The notes under the pieces are model-generated. The model did no database searches, was not told where the DNA came from, and saw only the letters and a list, made by a program, of their open reading frames with translations. This document shows positions 43,092 to 53,568 of a DNA stretch of 64,000 nucleotides, piece after piece (position 1 is the first letter of the stretch; each line of letters starts with the position of its first letter). A program made the position numbers and the translations under genes. The stretch is taken from NCBI GenBank assembly GCA_022041995.1, contig CP074382.1, positions 620,001 through 684,000 of the forward strand. Direction: 5' to 3'. This DNA comes from Cupriavidus necator (GTDB lineage Bacteria > Pseudomonadota > Gammaproteobacteria > Burkholderiales > Burkholderiaceae).

Positions 43092-45806
43092 TCAGTTTTC
43101 CTGTGCGGCATGAATGTCAAGCTTCACGAGATCGAGCAATTCGCGATCGCTCATCTCGGTGAGCAGCAATTCCGCGCCCCCTTCCAGCACATCCTTGACC
43201 AACTGCTGCTTCGCTTCGATCAACTGGTCAATGCGGTCCTCGACCGTACCCCGACAAACAAACTTGTGCACCAGCACGTTTTTGCGCTGGCCGATACGAA
43301 AGGCCCGGTCCGTCGCCTGATTCTCCACGGCCGGATTCCACCAGCGATCGAAATGAATCACGTGGGAGGCGGCCGTGAGGTTTAATCCCGCCCCGCCCGC
43401 CTTGAGCGAGAGCACAAAGAAGGGGGTCAGCTCGTCTTCCTGAAATTGTCTCACCAGCTCGCGCCGCTTCCCGACTGGGGTGCCGCCATGCAGAATCAAG
43501 CCCTCCCGACCAAACAGCGATCCCAGAAACGCAGCCAGGGGCTCGGTGGTTTCGCGAAACTGCGTAAAGACCAACACTTTTTCCTGTTTTGCGGCAATCA
43601 CGTCGACCAGTTCCCGCAGGCGGGCGAACTTGCCGCTGGCCTCGGGTTTCCATGCCGCGTCGCCAAGCCACTGGGACGGATGGTTGCATATTTGCTTGAA
43701 ACGCATCAAGTAGCTCAATACAAGACCTTTGCGTTCGATGCCTTGCGCACCGTCCAGCGCGGCGGCCAGGTCCTGGACCGCCCGCTCGTACAGCGCGGCC
43801 TGCACCGGGCTCAGGTGGCACCAGGCTTTGAGTTCGGTCTTTTCCGGTAGATCGGCGATGACGTGCTTGTCCGTCTTCAGGCGGCGCAGAATGTACGGCC
43901 GCACGAGCGAGCGAAGCGGGCCGAAGTGCTCGGCTTTCGCCAGACGCTTGCTGAATTCGGCAAATTCCTTCGCCGAGCCCAGCAAGCCCGGATGCGTGAA
44001 ATCAAGGATGGACCACAGGTCCGACAGGCGGTTTTCCACCGGGGTGCCCGTCAGGGCGATGCGCGCCTGTGCCTGAAGCTGTTTGACCTGCTGGGTCTGC
44101 TTGGCCCCTGGGTTCTTGATCGCCTGCGCTTCGTCGACAATCGCGAGGCGCCAGCGTATCGTCTGCAGCCCAGGTTGGCGCAGCAGCGCGCCGAAACTGG
44201 TGATCACGAGATCGGTCCGGGCGAGCTGCACGTCATCGAGTCCGCGCAGTGTCTCGGACGGCGTAACGGAGGGGTGCGCGACCAGGACGCGCAGACCTGG
44301 CGCAAAGCGCTCGGCTTCCGCGACCCAGTTGGCCAAAAGGGAAGCTGGCGCGACCAGGAGGCTGGGGCGTGGCTCTGCCTGTTCGCGCTTCAGGATCAAA
44401 AGCAGGGCGAGGATCTGGATCGTCTTTCCAAGCCCCATGTCGTCGGCCAAACATGCACCCAATTCGAGTCGGCTGAGCAGGTAGAGCCACTGCACGCCCG
44501 CTTGCTGATAAGGCCGCAACTGCGCCCTCAAATCGCTGCCTGGGTCGACGCGCGCCAACCCTTGCGGTTCGCGCAAGTTCTGAAGGGTCTCGGCCAGCCA
44601 GGGACCGGCCACGACCTGCGTCCAGTCGCGTGTTTCGGACGCTTGCGCATCATCGCCCGACACGCCTGCCAGCAGGCGTAGCGCGTCGTTGAGTGGCAGC
44701 CCCGATTGCGCGGCTTTCTCAAGATCCTCAAAGCGTTGCAGGAGGCGGCCGAGCCTTTTGGTATCGACCTCAATCCAGCGGCCGCGGATCCACTGCAGGC
44801 CGTCGGCGCCCTTGAGCAGATTCCGGACTTCGGCAGGACTTAACGGTTCGCCCTCCAGCGAGACCGCCATGTTGAAATCGAGCAAGGCATCCTTGCCGAC
44901 CAGAGATGGCGGTTGGGTGCCCACACTGGCCGTCACGGTGGGGCGTGCGGGGCGGCCGGTCACCCACGTACCGGGCAGTCGAACGATGATGCCGGCAGCT
45001 TCGAGCGCGGGCAAATCGTTTAGCAGGCGATAAGCATCGGCCGGCGTCCAGCGCAACGGATGATAAATCTCGCGCGAATCGAGCATGGCCCGCACCCAGT
45101 CGCAGCACTCGGCCGCACGCTGAACGGGGACCAGCAAGGATAGGAGCTGCGTCTTGTTGCGCGCTCCAGAGAATTCCTCGAGCGAGCGCGACAGGGGCTG
45201 ATGCTGAGTCTTGCCGTGCGCGGAGATGCGCGCCGTATAGGTCGCCAGAAAGGCAAAGGGGGCGTCGGGGTCTTTCCGGTTCTCGGCAAGATTGAAATGC
45301 ACGCGGCCCACCAGATTCCAGGTAGGATGCCGTGACTTGAGAAAGGCCTGCAGCGAGCCCCCTGCGCTGGCCAGCTCCTGCCGCAGGGCGAGGTCGATTT
45401 CGCCCCACAACGTTGCAAGGACGGACGGCGTGAGATATTCGATGCCCGTCATGGGTGGTGCATCGCCGATCAGCCCTTCAAGGTCCGGGGCGTTTGGCTC
45501 GGCGACTGCAATGTCTTCGTCTTCGGCCGTCGTACACACCGCGGTGACATAACGTACGGCAAAGTCGCGCCACCATGCCCACGCGCTTGGCAATGGCCGT
45601 CCGATTGCCGTGCTGCCGAGATAGAGCAGCCCATGTCCCGCGCCGGCCTGGAAGGCACCGCCGAACGCGAGATCCTTCGGCAGAGGGGGCGCGTCGGTTT
45701 GCGGTACCGCCAGAAGATGGCCCGCTGGCGTAATGTGGGGCGCAAGATGATCAGGATCGGTCGTAGGCATGCTAGTCGCAGGGAGTGCCACCAAGTGCGA
45801 GTGCAA
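43092..45806 (-). CDS. SNF2-family DNA helicase/translocase
   Basis: 904 residues from a TTG preceded by GGGGGA; an ATG at 45770 (MPTTDPDH) is an alternative. The N-terminal ~420 residues are the bacterial SNF2-associated region. The ATPase has DDMGLGKTIQ (Walker A, ~452-462), RLAIVDEAQAIKN (motif II, DEAQ), ALTGTPVENRLSDLW (motif III), VFTQFRE (IV), SLKAGGAGLNLTAASHVIHF (V) and QATDRAFRIGQRKNV (VI). All motifs are intact, so it should be an active double-stranded DNA translocase. First gene of the passenger operon of Tn-B, with SWIM and SEC-C partners. Such helicases occur in DNA repair and in several anti-phage systems; which applies here is not known. Confidence 0.92.
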   Translation of the reverse strand: MHSHLVALPATSMPTTDPDHLAPHITPAGHLLAVPQTDAPPLPKDLAFGGAFQAGAGHGLLYLGSTAIGRPLPSAWAWWRDFAVRYVTAVCTTAEDEDIAVAEPNAPDLEGLIGDAPPMTGIEYLTPSVLATLWGEIDLALRQELASAGGSLQAFLKSRHPTWNLVGRVHFNLAENRKDPDAPFAFLATYTARISAHGKTQHQPLSRSLEEFSGARNKTQLLSLLVPVQRAAECCDWVRAMLDSREIYHPLRWTPADAYRLLNDLPALEAAGIIVRLPGTWVTGRPARPTVTASVGTQPPSLVGKDALLDFNMAVSLEGEPLSPAEVRNLLKGADGLQWIRGRWIEVDTKRLGRLLQRFEDLEKAAQSGLPLNDALRLLAGVSGDDAQASETRDWTQVVAGPWLAETLQNLREPQGLARVDPGSDLRAQLRPYQQAGVQWLYLLSRLELGACLADDMGLGKTIQILALLLILKREQAEPRPSLLVAPASLLANWVAEAERFAPGLRVLVAHPSVTPSETLRGLDDVQLARTDLVITSFGALLRQPGLQTIRWRLAIVDEAQAIKNPGAKQTQQVKQLQAQARIALTGTPVENRLSDLWSILDFTHPGLLGSAKEFAEFSKRLAKAEHFGPLRSLVRPYILRRLKTDKHVIADLPEKTELKAWCHLSPVQAALYERAVQDLAAALDGAQGIERKGLVLSYLMRFKQICNHPSQWLGDAAWKPEASGKFARLRELVDVIAAKQEKVLVFTQFRETTEPLAAFLGSLFGREGLILHGGTPVGKRRELVRQFQEDELTPFFVLSLKAGGAGLNLTAASHVIHFDRWWNPAVENQATDRAFRIGQRKNVLVHKFVCRGTVEDRIDQLIEAKQQLVKDVLEGGAELLLTEMSDRELLDLVKLDIHAAQEN

Positions 45807-46312
45807 AATCCCCCATCAGCCAAGCTGCCGAGGTGTACTGTGCGAACTGCCGCGGTGATCGGGGTGCCCTCAAGAAACGGATTCTAGGATTTTACGTTCG
45901 TTAAGCCGGCGGACTTTCACCAGACGTCCTCATTTTCGGGCCGCGAAGGCCTGTCGCATCTGCCTCGCCCGTTCAAGCTCATCGCCATGCAAATACATCG
46001 ATGTCGTGGCGATCGACGCATGGCGCAGGTTGTCGCGCACTGCGGTGAGCTGGGCCCCCGGGCCAACGCATGGCTGGCATGACTGTGCCGCATCCAATGG
46101 GGCGTGGCACGGCGCAGCTTTTCGGCGGCGACCGGGTGATCGGCCTCAATGGCGTCCGCGGCCTGCGCAAAGAATCTTCGCAACACGCGCCAAAGATGAG
46201 GGCCAGTGATACCGGCATTGCCGTCTTCCCCCAGACTGCCCACCAGGGGCGTCTTCGGATTCCACCGCTCCCGGCTGACTGGCAGTTGCCGCTGTGCCAA
46301 GTAATGGTCTAG

Positions 46313-47924
46313 GAGACTGTCGGATTTTCGGGATCCCCGGTCGTCCGGCGGGACGGGTTGGGCGTTAATAAATTAACAAGTTTCTGAGAGAGTCCATAGG
46401 TGAGTCGCTTCGTGCCCGTTGATCGTCAGACCGACTATCTGTTGCCGCCGTCAGTGGAGGACTGGTTGCCCGAAGGTCATCTGGCGCGGTTCGTGGTGGA
46501 AGTCATCGAGCAGATGGACCTGTCGGAGCTGAGCGGGGCGTACGCGGGTCGCGGCATGGCGGCGCATCACCCTGAGGTGCTACTGGGCTTGCTGGTGTAC
46601 GGGTATGCGACCGGAGTGTCTTCGAGCCGCAAGATTGAGAGAGCGACCTATGACTCGGTGGCGTTCCGCTACGTTGCGGCGAACACGCATCCGGACCATG
46701 ACACGCTGGCCACCTTTCGCAAGCGGTTTGCGAGCCAGTTAGAGAAGCTGTTCGTGCAGGTGCTGCTGATCGCGAAGGAGATGAAGCTGGTCAAGCTGGG
46801 CCGGATTGCGCTGGATGGCACCAAGGTGAAGGCGAATGCGAGCAAGCACCGCGCGCTGTCGCACGGGCACATCGGCCGGATCGAAGCGCAGTTGCATGAA
46901 GAAGTGCAGCGGTTGATAGCGATGGCCGAGAACGCCGATCGAGAGAGTCTGCCAGATGGGATGGATGTACCGGCGGAGATCGCACGGCGCGAAGCGCGAC
47001 TGAAGGCGTTGGCCGAAGCGAAGGCGAAGATCGAGGCGCGGGCGCAGGAACGGTTCGAGCAAGAGCAGCAGGAGTATGAAGCCAAGGTGGCGCGTCGCGA
47101 GGCGCAGCGCAAAGACGGCAAGAAGCCGCGGGGCAAGGACCCGAAGCCGCCGCAAGGCGGTGCCAAGGAACGCGACCAGATCAACCTGACGGACGAAGAG
47201 TCGCGCATCATGCCGGTGTCCAGCGGCGGCTTCGAGCAAGGCTACAACGCGCAGGCGGCGGTGAATGTCGAGACGATGTTGATCGTGGGCACGACAGTGA
47301 CCCAGCAAAGCAACGACAAGCGCCAGGTCGCACCGATGATCAACGTGCTGGGGGCGCTGCCCGAGCCATTGGGCCAGCCTGAGGTGTTGCTGGCGGATGC
47401 GGGCTACTTCAGTGCGGCCAACGTCGTCACCTGCGAGGCAGCGGACATCACCCCTCTGATCGCGATCCAGCGCGACGCCCATCATCTGCCGCTGATGGAA
47501 CGCTTTGCCGACGATCCGGCGCCGCCCGAGAGCACCGATCCGGTCGTCAGGATGACACACCGACATAAGACGAAGGCGGGGCGAGCACTGTACGGGCTCC
47601 GCAAGAGCACCGTCGAACCGGTGTTCGGCATCATCAAGCATGTGATGGGATTCCGGCAGTTCTCGCTGCGCGGGCTGTCCAACGTCGCGGCGGAATGGTC
47701 GCTGGTCGCGCTCGCGTGGAACATCAAGCGGATGAACGTATTACGGGGTGTGTAGGGCCGATCAGCGGGCTCTTTGTGCCGCCTAATCGCCCGATTGCCT
47801 TCCTCATCCACTTTCAAATACCTTCATCGCGTTTTGACGACTGAGATGAGCCCGCAATCCGGCCGCGAACCCAGTCATGAACCTGATGTTTTGAATCGCG
47901 CTTCACCTCAACTCCGACGAGCTC
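46313..47924 (+). mobile_element. IS1182-family element, copy 1
   Basis: 1612 bp, ends GAGACTGTCGGA and TCCGACGAGCTC (imperfect inverted repeats), target duplication CTAG on both sides (46309-46312, 47925-47928). Same length and sequence as copy 2 at 54123. Confidence 0.92.
46400..47755 (+). CDS. IS1182-family transposase, copy 1
   Basis: 451 residues from a GTG start (MSRFVPVDRQTDYLLPPSVEDW). N-terminal DUF772-like domain (HHPEVLLGLLVYGYATGVSSS), a central charged coiled segment (ARLKALAEAKAKIEARAQERFEQEQ), and DDE residues in RIALDGTKVKANA, VLLADAGYFSAAN and RKSTVEPVFGIIKHVMGFRQF. Complete, identical to copy 2 and probably active. Confidence 0.93.
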   Translation: MSRFVPVDRQTDYLLPPSVEDWLPEGHLARFVVEVIEQMDLSELSGAYAGRGMAAHHPEVLLGLLVYGYATGVSSSRKIERATYDSVAFRYVAANTHPDHDTLATFRKRFASQLEKLFVQVLLIAKEMKLVKLGRIALDGTKVKANASKHRALSHGHIGRIEAQLHEEVQRLIAMAENADRESLPDGMDVPAEIARREARLKALAEAKAKIEARAQERFEQEQQEYEAKVARREAQRKDGKKPRGKDPKPPQGGAKERDQINLTDEESRIMPVSSGGFEQGYNAQAAVNVETMLIVGTTVTQQSNDKRQVAPMINVLGALPEPLGQPEVLLADAGYFSAANVVTCEAADITPLIAIQRDAHHLPLMERFADDPAPPESTDPVVRMTHRHKTKAGRALYGLRKSTVEPVFGIIKHVMGFRQFSLRGLSNVAAEWSLVALAWNIKRMNVLRGV

Positions 47925-49291
47925 CTAGAGCCGTATGCGCGAGCGGCGGCAAGGCCACCTTACCAGGCTTGCCACCTTTGCCAACCAAATGCAGCCAGTG
48001 GTCACCGTGCTCGTCGAGGCGGACGTTACCTAGGACGGCGCTGACCAGTTCGCTTGCGCGCAGGCCCGTAGCATAGCCGAAGTCGAGCATGAAGCGCAGG
48101 CGCTGCGCCGCCGGCTCAGACCAGCCATAGGACCACTCCAGGCCGTCCGCAATGGCTCGCAGCAGCAGCCATTCGCCTTCGGTAAAGCCCCGAGCCGTAT
48201 CCAGCGCGGGCCGCGAGGCGTGGCCGCGTACCTTGACGCCGGCGAAGGGGTTGGCCAACAGATAGCGCTGCTCGATGAGCCACCGGAACAGCGCTGAGAG
48301 CACCGTCAGCGCATACGCTGCCGAGCGTGCCGACAGGCCACCAGAGAACGGTCGCCACTCCACCGAGTCGCGCGGCCGTGGCGGCCCCACCCAACGCTCA
48401 CGCGGGGTCGGGCGCCTGACGAAAGCCCGGTACGCGATCGCGTCGTCCGTTGTCAGGGATGACAGCGCACGCCCGCGCTCGACGATGGCCCACAGGATCA
48501 GCCGCTCGGCTTCCTTGCGATAGGCGCGCTGCGTGGCGACCGTCTCGTGCAGTGCCAGCCAGGCCTGCACGGCCTCGTAGTCGTTGGTCGCATTCAGCGT
48601 GCAGGCGTTGCGCGGGGCCCGGAAACTGCCCCGCGAGCCGTCGACCTCGCCCGGCAGATGCAATTGTTCCCATGGCACGATGCCGCTTGGCTGGGCGACG
48701 ATGATCAGGGCGCGGGCACGCTCGGTGAGCTGCGGATGGGCGGCAAAGAAGGCTTCCACCTGGCGGGCCCCTGCCATGCCAAGTCCCTCGATGGCTTTCC
48801 ACCAGCCTCGCCGGCGGGGGATGCGTACCGTCAGGTCTGACAGCGTACGAATGCCATGGGCCTGCAGCGCCCTGACGGTCCGCGGCGCGAGCCATGCATC
48901 GATGGCGTCGCTGATCTGGGGTTGCGGCACCGGTAGCGTGGGCAATAGCTTGATTGCCCGCTCGACGGCGCTGGCGCGTGCACGCCTCTCCTCTGGGGTG
49001 TGCTGGAACACCGCGGCGAAATCCGGCCTGTGGCGGCTGTCGGCAAACAGCATGAGATCTCGACGGATGTTCCCGAGCATACCGCGCGCCGATTGTCCGG
49101 CAGCCTTGCGAGCCGCCAGATAGTGCTCAACGGCCGCGCGAGAACTGAGCCCCGCGTACCAGCCGCGCAATGCCGCCAGCGAATCGGCATCGGGGAAGCC
49201 GGCTGGTGTGGTGGACGCAGAAGCCGGGGTCTGGCCCGTTTTCATATGAATAGGTTTTTTCTTATAAGACGCATCACGCGATAATAACGCT

Positions 49292-50387
49292 TTGGGGTAT
49301 CCATTTAACCGGAGTCCACACGCCTCCATGGCCGGTTCTGCCGGGGGCGATCGAGACTGGGAGGATGTCCACGCTTCTTGGGTGGCGTCGGACGCACGGC
49401 CTTAGGACTCTTTTTGCGCGTCAGGTCTTGGTAGCGCACGGGGTCATGAGCAACAGCCAGTTCCAAGATCCGGTAAAACAACAGCCCGCGGCTGCGCGAA
49501 CGTCGGCGGTTGAAGCGGAACACGAATTCGTTGAGATAGCTGGGCAAGTGCGCAGCGTCCACCGCTCCTTGGTGGGTCCCGAGCAGCCAGCGCTTTGCCA
49601 GGGACGCAATTCGATGTACGCCCGGCAAGAGCGCGCCCGGGTCTTCCCCTCGCGCGCTGGCTGCGACGCTCATGGATGTAGCCCTTCTGCTCCAACCCCC
49701 GGTAGGGCGGCCAACCATCGGTGACCACTGTTGCCCCGGGTTCCACGTTGGCTAACACGAATGCCTGCAGTGAATCCGACGAGGCGTCTGCAATGGGTGC
49801 CATACGGCAGCGCCCGAATCCGCTGGGCTGCAAGAGTTCGACCGCAATACAGGTCAGCACCTTCTTACCTTGAGCGCGTCCTCCGACCAACCCCGGCTCA
49901 ATGCCACCGATGTAAGTTTCATCTACCTCTACCCTTCCGCGCAGGCGTTCCCGATCGGGACGTACCAACGCTGATCGCAGCCGATGCAGCATAGCCCAGG
50001 CTGTCTGATAGGAACCGATCTGCAAAGAGCGCTTCAGACTCAGGGCCGAGATTCCGTCCTTGCCGCTGGCGAAGTTCCAGCAAGCAGCGAACCAAACTGT
50101 GAGTGGCGTACGGGTTCGATCGAAGATGGTCCCCGCTGTCACGGATGTCCTGTTGTCACAGTGCGTGCACATGTATCGCCCGTCTCCGAGTCGCCATCCG
50201 CCAGCTTGGCCGCAAGCCGGACAGACGAATCCGGTCGGCCAGCGCAGCCATTCCAGGTAATCCAGGCAGTCAGCATCGGACTGAAACCATGTCTGGAATT
50301 CACCGAAGGAACGAGGGTAGTCAATGTCTGCGGTTGGAAGCTCCATGCTCGAAGTATGGAATAGCTCCGGTTAAATGGATACCCCAG
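49292..50387 (-). mobile_element. IS1595-family element inserted in the recombination core of Tn-B
   Basis: 1096 bp, ends TTGGGGTATCCATTTAACCG and its near-complement ending GGATACCCCAG, with an exact 8-bp target duplication ATAACGCT (49284-49291, 50388-50395), the size known for IS1595. Transposase gene on the minus strand. Confidence 0.88.
49305..50346 (-). pseudogene. IS1595-family transposase, frameshifted
   Basis: Starts MELPTADIDYPRSFGEFQTW. The N-terminal zinc ribbon is complete (FVCPACGQAGGW..MCTHCDNRTSVTAGTIFD), and the DDE-like part has VEVDETYIGGIEPGLVGG (first Asp) and ATVVTDGWPPYRGLEQKGY (second Asp). Near 49660 the frame shifts by one; the other frame continues LLPGVHRIASLAKRWLLGTH, QGAVDAAHLPSYLNEFVFRF and RFNRRRSRSRGLLFYRILEL. 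Together ~330 residues. Inactive unless the shift is a read error. Confidence 0.85.
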
Positions 50388-50435
50388 ATAACGCTTATTT
50401 CTGTAGAATCGCGGATTTTCCAAATACCGTGTTCG

Positions 50436-53400
50436 ATGACTTTCAACAAGAGTGAGCGGCTGACGGTCTTTTCCGGCGCAGAACAGGAAGCCTTGTACGG
50501 CCTGCCGGAGTTCGATGATGCACAGAAGCTGGAATACCTTGCTTTGACGGAAGCCGAGCTGGCGCTTGCCAACAGCCGGCCGGGTCTTCATGCCCAGGTC
50601 TATTGCATCTTGCAGATCGGCTACTTCAAGGCCAAGCACGCCTTCTTCCGTTTCGACTGGGATGAAGTCGACGACGATTACGCTTTCGTGCTGAGCCGTT
50701 ATTTCCACGGCGAGTCGTTCGAACCGACGAAAATTACCAAGCACGAACACTACACCCAGCGCGAGCAGATCGCCAAACTATGCGGCTACCGGTTGTGGAC
50801 GGCTGACTTCCTGCCGAAACTCGCGCAGCAGGCCGCACAGACCGTGCTACGCGACGTAACGCCGGGGTTCGTCGCCACCGAGTTGATCGTCTGGCTCAAC
50901 GAGCACAGGATCATCCGGCCTGGCTACACCACCCTGCAAGAGATTGTCAGCGAAGCCCTGTCCGCCGAACGCCAGCGGCTGAGCGAATTGTTGGCGCAAG
51001 TGCTAGATGAATCCGCCAAGGCTGCCCTGGGCGAGCTTCTGGTGCGTGAGGATACCCTGTCCCAACTCGCAGCGCTCAAGCAGGACGCGAAAGATTTCGG
51101 TTGGCGGCAAATGATCCGCGAACGGGAGAAGCGCGCGAAGCTGGAGCCGTTGCACGCAATCGCCAAGGCACTGCTGCCCAGGTTGAATATCTCGCAGCAG
51201 AACCTGCTGCACTACGCGAACCTGGCGAACTTCTACACTGTCCACGACCTTCGCAACCTGAAGGCCGATCAGGCCCATCTCTACCTGCTGTGCTATGCCT
51301 GGGTGCGCTACCGGCAACTCTCCGACAACCTGGTTGATGCGATGGCCTATCACATGAAGAAGTTGGAGGACGAATGCAGCGCTATTGCCAAACAGTCCTT
51401 TGTCGCCGAGCAGGTGCGCCGTCAGCAAAACACGCCACAGGTCGGCCGTCTTCTGTCGCTTTACACCGACGACAGCGTACCTGATCCCACGCCATTCGGC
51501 GAGGTGCGCCAGCGCGCCTACAAGATCATGCCCCGTGACAGGCTGCAAACCACAGCACAGCGTATGAGCGAAAAGCCAGTGGGTAAGCTGGCTTTACACT
51601 GGCAGGCAGTGGACGGTCTGGCCGGGCGTATCCGCCGTCATCTCCGGCCGCTGTATGTCGCGCTCGACTTCGCCGGCACTAATCCGGAAAGCCCGTGGCT
51701 CGCTGCATTGTCCTGGGCCAGGAGCGCGTTCGCCAAGCAACAGAGGCTGTCGCAACGACCGCTCGACGAATGTCCAGCGGCCACGCTGCCGAAACGCCTG
51801 CGACCGTACCTGCTGACCTTCGACGCCAACGGGAAGCCGACGGGCCTGCACGCCGATCGCTACGAGTTCTGGCTGTACCGCCAGGTCAGAAAGCGCTTCC
51901 AAGCGGGTGAACTCTACCTCGACGACAGCCTGAAACACCGTCATTTCTCCGACGAACTGGTTTCGAGGGAGGAAAAGGCTGATGCGCTCGCGCAAATGGA
52001 CATCCCTTTCCTGCGGCAATCGATAGATGCCCAGCTCGATGCACTGAGGGTCGAACTGCGCGCGCAGTGGCTGGCATTCAACAACGAACTGAAACAGGGC
52101 AAGCTGACGCATCTGGAATACAACAAGGACACGAAGAAGCTCACCTGGCGCAAGCCCAAGGGCGAGAACCTGAAGGCACGCGAGAAGACATTCTACGAGC
52201 AACTGCCGTTCTGCGACGTGGCTGATGTGTTCCGCTTCGTCAACGGCCAGTGCCAATTCCTGTCAGCGCTGACGCCCATGCAGCCGCGCTACGCCAAGAA
52301 GGTGGCCGACGCTGACAGCCTGATGGCGGTCATCATCGCCCAGGCGATGAACCACGGCAACCATGTCATGGCTCGCACCAGTGACATTCCGTATCACGTG
52401 CTGGAAAGCACCTACCAGCAGTACCTGCGCCAGGCGACGCTGCTGTCGGCCAACGACCGCATCAGCAACGCCATCGCAACGCTGCCGATCTTCCCGTACT
52501 ACTCGTTCGACCTCGACACGCTGTATGGTGCTGTCGACGGCCAAAAATTCGGCGTCGAGCGACCGACGGTAAAAGCACGCTATTCGCGCAAGTACTTCGC
52601 TCGCGGCAAAGGCGTGGTCGCCTACACGCTACTGTGCAACCACATCCCGCTCAACGGCTACCTCATCGGCGCACACGACTACGAAGCCCATCACGTATTC
52701 GACATTTGGTATCGCAACACGTCAAACATCGTGCCGACCGCGATCACAGGCGACATGCACAGCGTCAACAAAGCCAACTTCGCCATTCTGTACTGGTTCG
52801 GCCTGCACTTCGAGCCGCGCTTCACCGACCTCAATGCGCAGCTGAAGGAACTGTACTGCGCCGACGATCCGGTTCAGTACGAGAATTTCCTGATTCGTCC
52901 GGTTGGGAAAATCGACTGCGATCTCATCACCAGCGAGAAGCCGAACATCGACCAGATAGTGGCCACGCTCGGGCTGAAGGAGATGTCGCAGGGCACGCTG
53001 ATCCGCAAGCTGTGCACCTATACCACGACGAACCCGACGCGGCGTGCGATCTTCGAGTTCGACAAGCTCATCCGCAGCATCTACACGCTGCGCTACCTGC
53101 GTGATCCGCAACTGGAACGCAACGTGCATCGCTCGCAGAACCGCATCGAGTCCTACCACCAGCTACGCTCGACCATTGCCCAGGTCGGCGGCAAGAAGGA
53201 ATTGATCGGCCCCACCGACGTCGAAATCGAGATCACCAATCAGTGCGCGCGGCTGATCGCCAACGCGGTCATCTACTACAACTCGGCCATCCTGTCGAAG
53301 CTGCTGACGAAGTATGAGGTAACCGGCAACACCACGGCACTGGCGCTCATCAAGCAGATATCCCCAGCGGCCTGGCGGCACATCCTGCTCAACGGGCACT

Positions 53401-53468
53401 ACACTTTCCAAAGTAACGGCAAAATGATCGACCTGGACACACTCATCGCGAGCCTGGAACTGGAGTAG
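50436..53468 (+). CDS. tnpA: Tn3-family transposase TnpA (Tn-B)
   Basis: 1010 residues from the ATG giving MTFNKSERLTVFSGAEQEAL; the frame is open further upstream into the IS1595 element, but that is not natural. DUF4158-like N-terminal region (FYQ-like repeats, YFKAKHAFFRFDWDEVDDDY), then the catalytic domain with YGAVDGQKFGVERPT (first Asp), AITGDMHSVNKANFAIL (second Asp) and RSQNRIESYHQLRSTI (Glu). Length is normal and no break is seen. Its promoter region now contains IS1595. Confidence 0.93.
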   Translation: MTFNKSERLTVFSGAEQEALYGLPEFDDAQKLEYLALTEAELALANSRPGLHAQVYCILQIGYFKAKHAFFRFDWDEVDDDYAFVLSRYFHGESFEPTKITKHEHYTQREQIAKLCGYRLWTADFLPKLAQQAAQTVLRDVTPGFVATELIVWLNEHRIIRPGYTTLQEIVSEALSAERQRLSELLAQVLDESAKAALGELLVREDTLSQLAALKQDAKDFGWRQMIREREKRAKLEPLHAIAKALLPRLNISQQNLLHYANLANFYTVHDLRNLKADQAHLYLLCYAWVRYRQLSDNLVDAMAYHMKKLEDECSAIAKQSFVAEQVRRQQNTPQVGRLLSLYTDDSVPDPTPFGEVRQRAYKIMPRDRLQTTAQRMSEKPVGKLALHWQAVDGLAGRIRRHLRPLYVALDFAGTNPESPWLAALSWARSAFAKQQRLSQRPLDECPAATLPKRLRPYLLTFDANGKPTGLHADRYEFWLYRQVRKRFQAGELYLDDSLKHRHFSDELVSREEKADALAQMDIPFLRQSIDAQLDALRVELRAQWLAFNNELKQGKLTHLEYNKDTKKLTWRKPKGENLKAREKTFYEQLPFCDVADVFRFVNGQCQFLSALTPMQPRYAKKVADADSLMAVIIAQAMNHGNHVMARTSDIPYHVLESTYQQYLRQATLLSANDRISNAIATLPIFPYYSFDLDTLYGAVDGQKFGVERPTVKARYSRKYFARGKGVVAYTLLCNHIPLNGYLIGAHDYEAHHVFDIWYRNTSNIVPTAITGDMHSVNKANFAILYWFGLHFEPRFTDLNAQLKELYCADDPVQYENFLIRPVGKIDCDLITSEKPNIDQIVATLGLKEMSQGTLIRKLCTYTTTNPTRRAIFEFDKLIRSIYTLRYLRDPQLERNVHRSQNRIESYHQLRSTIAQVGGKKELIGPTDVEIEITNQCARLIANAVIYYNSAILSKLLTKYEVTGNTTALALIKQISPAAWRHILLNGHYTFQSNGKMIDLDTLIASLELE

Positions 53469-53568
53469 CAGAATTTCCCGGGGTTCCAGCGTCGTGCCAC
53501 TGCGCGTCAGGTAGATGCGGCAGCCTTTTGAAGGGTCGTCGTCACGCCAAGCACCATATCACCAAAAT

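Larger units (their letters stand above)
45930..49245 (-). pseudogene. Tyrosine recombinase of Tn-B, split by IS1182
   Basis: The 5' part (49245-47925) starts MKTGQTPASASTTPAGF and runs through the helix-hairpin-helix region and ATGLRASELVSA to KGGKPGKVALPPLA. The 3' part (46308-45930) continues HYLAQRQLPVSRERWNPKTP, HWMRHSHASHALARG to the end. Removing IS1182 (46313-47924) and one CTAG restores the frame. A G5 run near 46059, where G6 would be needed, shifts the last ~40 codons, so the nucleophile tyrosine (ATTSMYLHGDELERARQ) is out of frame. Related to the Tn-A recombinase over its whole length. Confidence 0.85.

Noticed and set aside
43863..44681. Plus-strand frames opposite the SNF2 gene
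   Set aside because: Shadows of the helicase; no motifs and no ribosome sites.
50103..50435. N-terminal extension of the Tn-B transposase
   Set aside because: The extra 111 codons lie inside the IS1595 element and are antisense to its transposase; the family start is MTFNKSERLT at 50436.
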